From J089 sp964535735 (GTDB lineage Bacteria; Fidelibacterota; Marinisomatia; Marinisomatales; J089), in the NCBI GenBank assembly GCA_964535735.1, contig CAZHTM010000015.1, forward strand, positions 1-50,559: a stretch of DNA of 50,559 bases, written 5' to 3'. The first letter of the stretch is position 1. Each line of letters starts with the position of its first letter. The notes beneath the pieces are model-generated. The model did not search any database. It was not told where the DNA came from and was given only the letters and a program-made list of their open reading frames with translations. A program made the position numbers and the translations under genes. Shown in pieces: positions 50,202 through 50,559 of this stretch.

Positions 50202-50397
50202 TTAAAGATTGTTCATTTCTTCCAGGGACCAGGAGTCGTTTGTGGTACATCGGTCCACAACCGCCGTAACCGCCGTCTCTACTTTTCGGACCGCTTTTAG
50301 TCTAAAAGTCCCGGCAATTTACAATTTCATCCCAGCGATCGACGTTAATCCACTCCGGCCGGAGCCGATAAGGTTGTTCCCCGATGGGATTAGTCAT
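50202..50397 (-). pseudogene. Small gene split by a +1 frameshift, unknown function
   Basis: On the minus strand an ATG at 50397, in an ATGA overlap with the stop of the next gene, opens MTNPIGEQPYRLRPEWI and reads 31 codons to a TAG at 50302-50304. Reading then continues well only in the +1 frame (RLKAVRKVETAVTAVVDRC ... EEMNNL) to a TAA at 50202-50204. Skipping one base joins both into about 64 residues. The junction TTT-TAG-A lies just after CCGGG. It may be a broken gene, a one-base sequence error in the G run, or programmed slippage. No family was recognised. Confidence 0.4.
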
Positions 50398-50559
50398 TCC
50401 GAAGGCAGGGGATGAAAAGTATAAATCATAATGCCATCCATAAAAGGACCCTCTTCCGGAAAATAATAATCCAGGAAGGGAATTCGCTGGGTATAACCCG
50501 TGGGCATAGAGGCATGGATAAGATCTTTTTGATCAATGATCATCCCTTCGTGAGCAATG
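50394..50559 (-). CDS. C-terminal fragment, DUF1460-like (NlpC/P60-related) protein
   Basis: The last 54 codons of a gene that runs off the right edge. Read from the minus strand it encodes AHEGMIIDQKDLIHASM, then FLDYYFPEEGPFMDGIM and IYTFHPLPSE. The 'HxGxII ... L.HASM ... LDYY' pattern resembles the C-terminal part of DUF1460 proteins, which are amidase-like cysteine peptidases of the NlpC/P60 fold. The resemblance is moderate and the catalytic Cys lies outside the window. Its stop overlaps the start of the small split gene. Confidence 0.5.
   Translation of the reverse strand, partial: IAHEGMIIDQKDLIHASMPTGYTQRIPFLDYYFPEEGPFMDGIMIYTFHPLPSE

Overview
The window reads as a chromosomal segment of an uncultured Gram-negative bacterium of the FCB assemblage, most likely Candidatus Marinimicrobia (Neomarinimicrobiota/SAR406) or a related phylum such as Calditrichota or KSB1. 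This is an inference. It rests on several secreted proteins ending in a 'NYPNPFNP' type IX-like sorting domain, a PorV/PorQ-family outer-membrane protein, TonB-dependent receptors with an N-terminal carboxypeptidase-regulatory-like domain, and many lipoproteins, with no rRNA gene available for proof. Coding density is high. Almost all genes are on the minus strand, except 22362-28058 and 49514-50158. I saw no tRNA, rRNA, CRISPR array, prophage or intact insertion sequence.

Layout, left to right. Positions 1-359 are non-coding and carry a fragment of a dispersed repeat. 360-8660 (minus) holds pyrF-pyrE, a secreted cyclophilin and a patatin, then DsbD, a TlpA-like thioredoxin and an M1 peptidase apparently fused to an outer-membrane barrel. 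8889-13329 (minus) is a tightly packed run: folB, folK, a deoxynucleoside kinase, a 60-aa membrane protein, DoxX, a zinc-type alcohol dehydrogenase/quinone reductase, a small barrel protein and rsmE. 13374-15486 is groES-groEL with a degenerate CIRCE operator upstream and a strong terminator downstream. 15608-22028 (minus) holds an S46 dipeptidyl-peptidase, a secreted M1 aminopeptidase, a MORN-type repeat lipoprotein and dUTPase.

22362-31549 is a cell-envelope region. On the plus strand are a PEBP-family protein, an apparently exported isoaspartyl methyltransferase, a GHL10 glycosidase and a small sorted protein. Converging on them from the minus strand are an N-acetylmuramoyl-L-alanine amidase and a TolB-like propeller. 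The glycosidase and the amidase share a C-terminal accessory domain and a sorting tail. This suggests a secreted pair in which the amidase strips peptides from murein and the glycosidase cuts the bare glycan.

31605-47283 is one apparent eight-gene minus-strand operon ending in a strong terminator: TonB receptor A, FN3 protein A, lipoprotein, PorV-like protein, TIG/propeller lipoprotein, TonB receptor B, FN3 protein B, and a sorted double propeller. The receptor+FN3 pair occurs twice, as paralogues in the same order. It resembles a SusC/SusD arrangement in which the usual SusD is replaced by an FN3-type secreted protein. This is the best candidate for an undescribed system in the window.

47494-50158 is a corrinoid methyl-transfer set: a homocysteine methyltransferase domain and a UroD-like methyltransferase (minus), with a divergent B12-binding protein (plus). 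A perfect inverted repeat lies between them. The right edge holds a small, apparently frameshifted gene and the 3' end of a gene that resembles DUF1460 amidase-like proteins.
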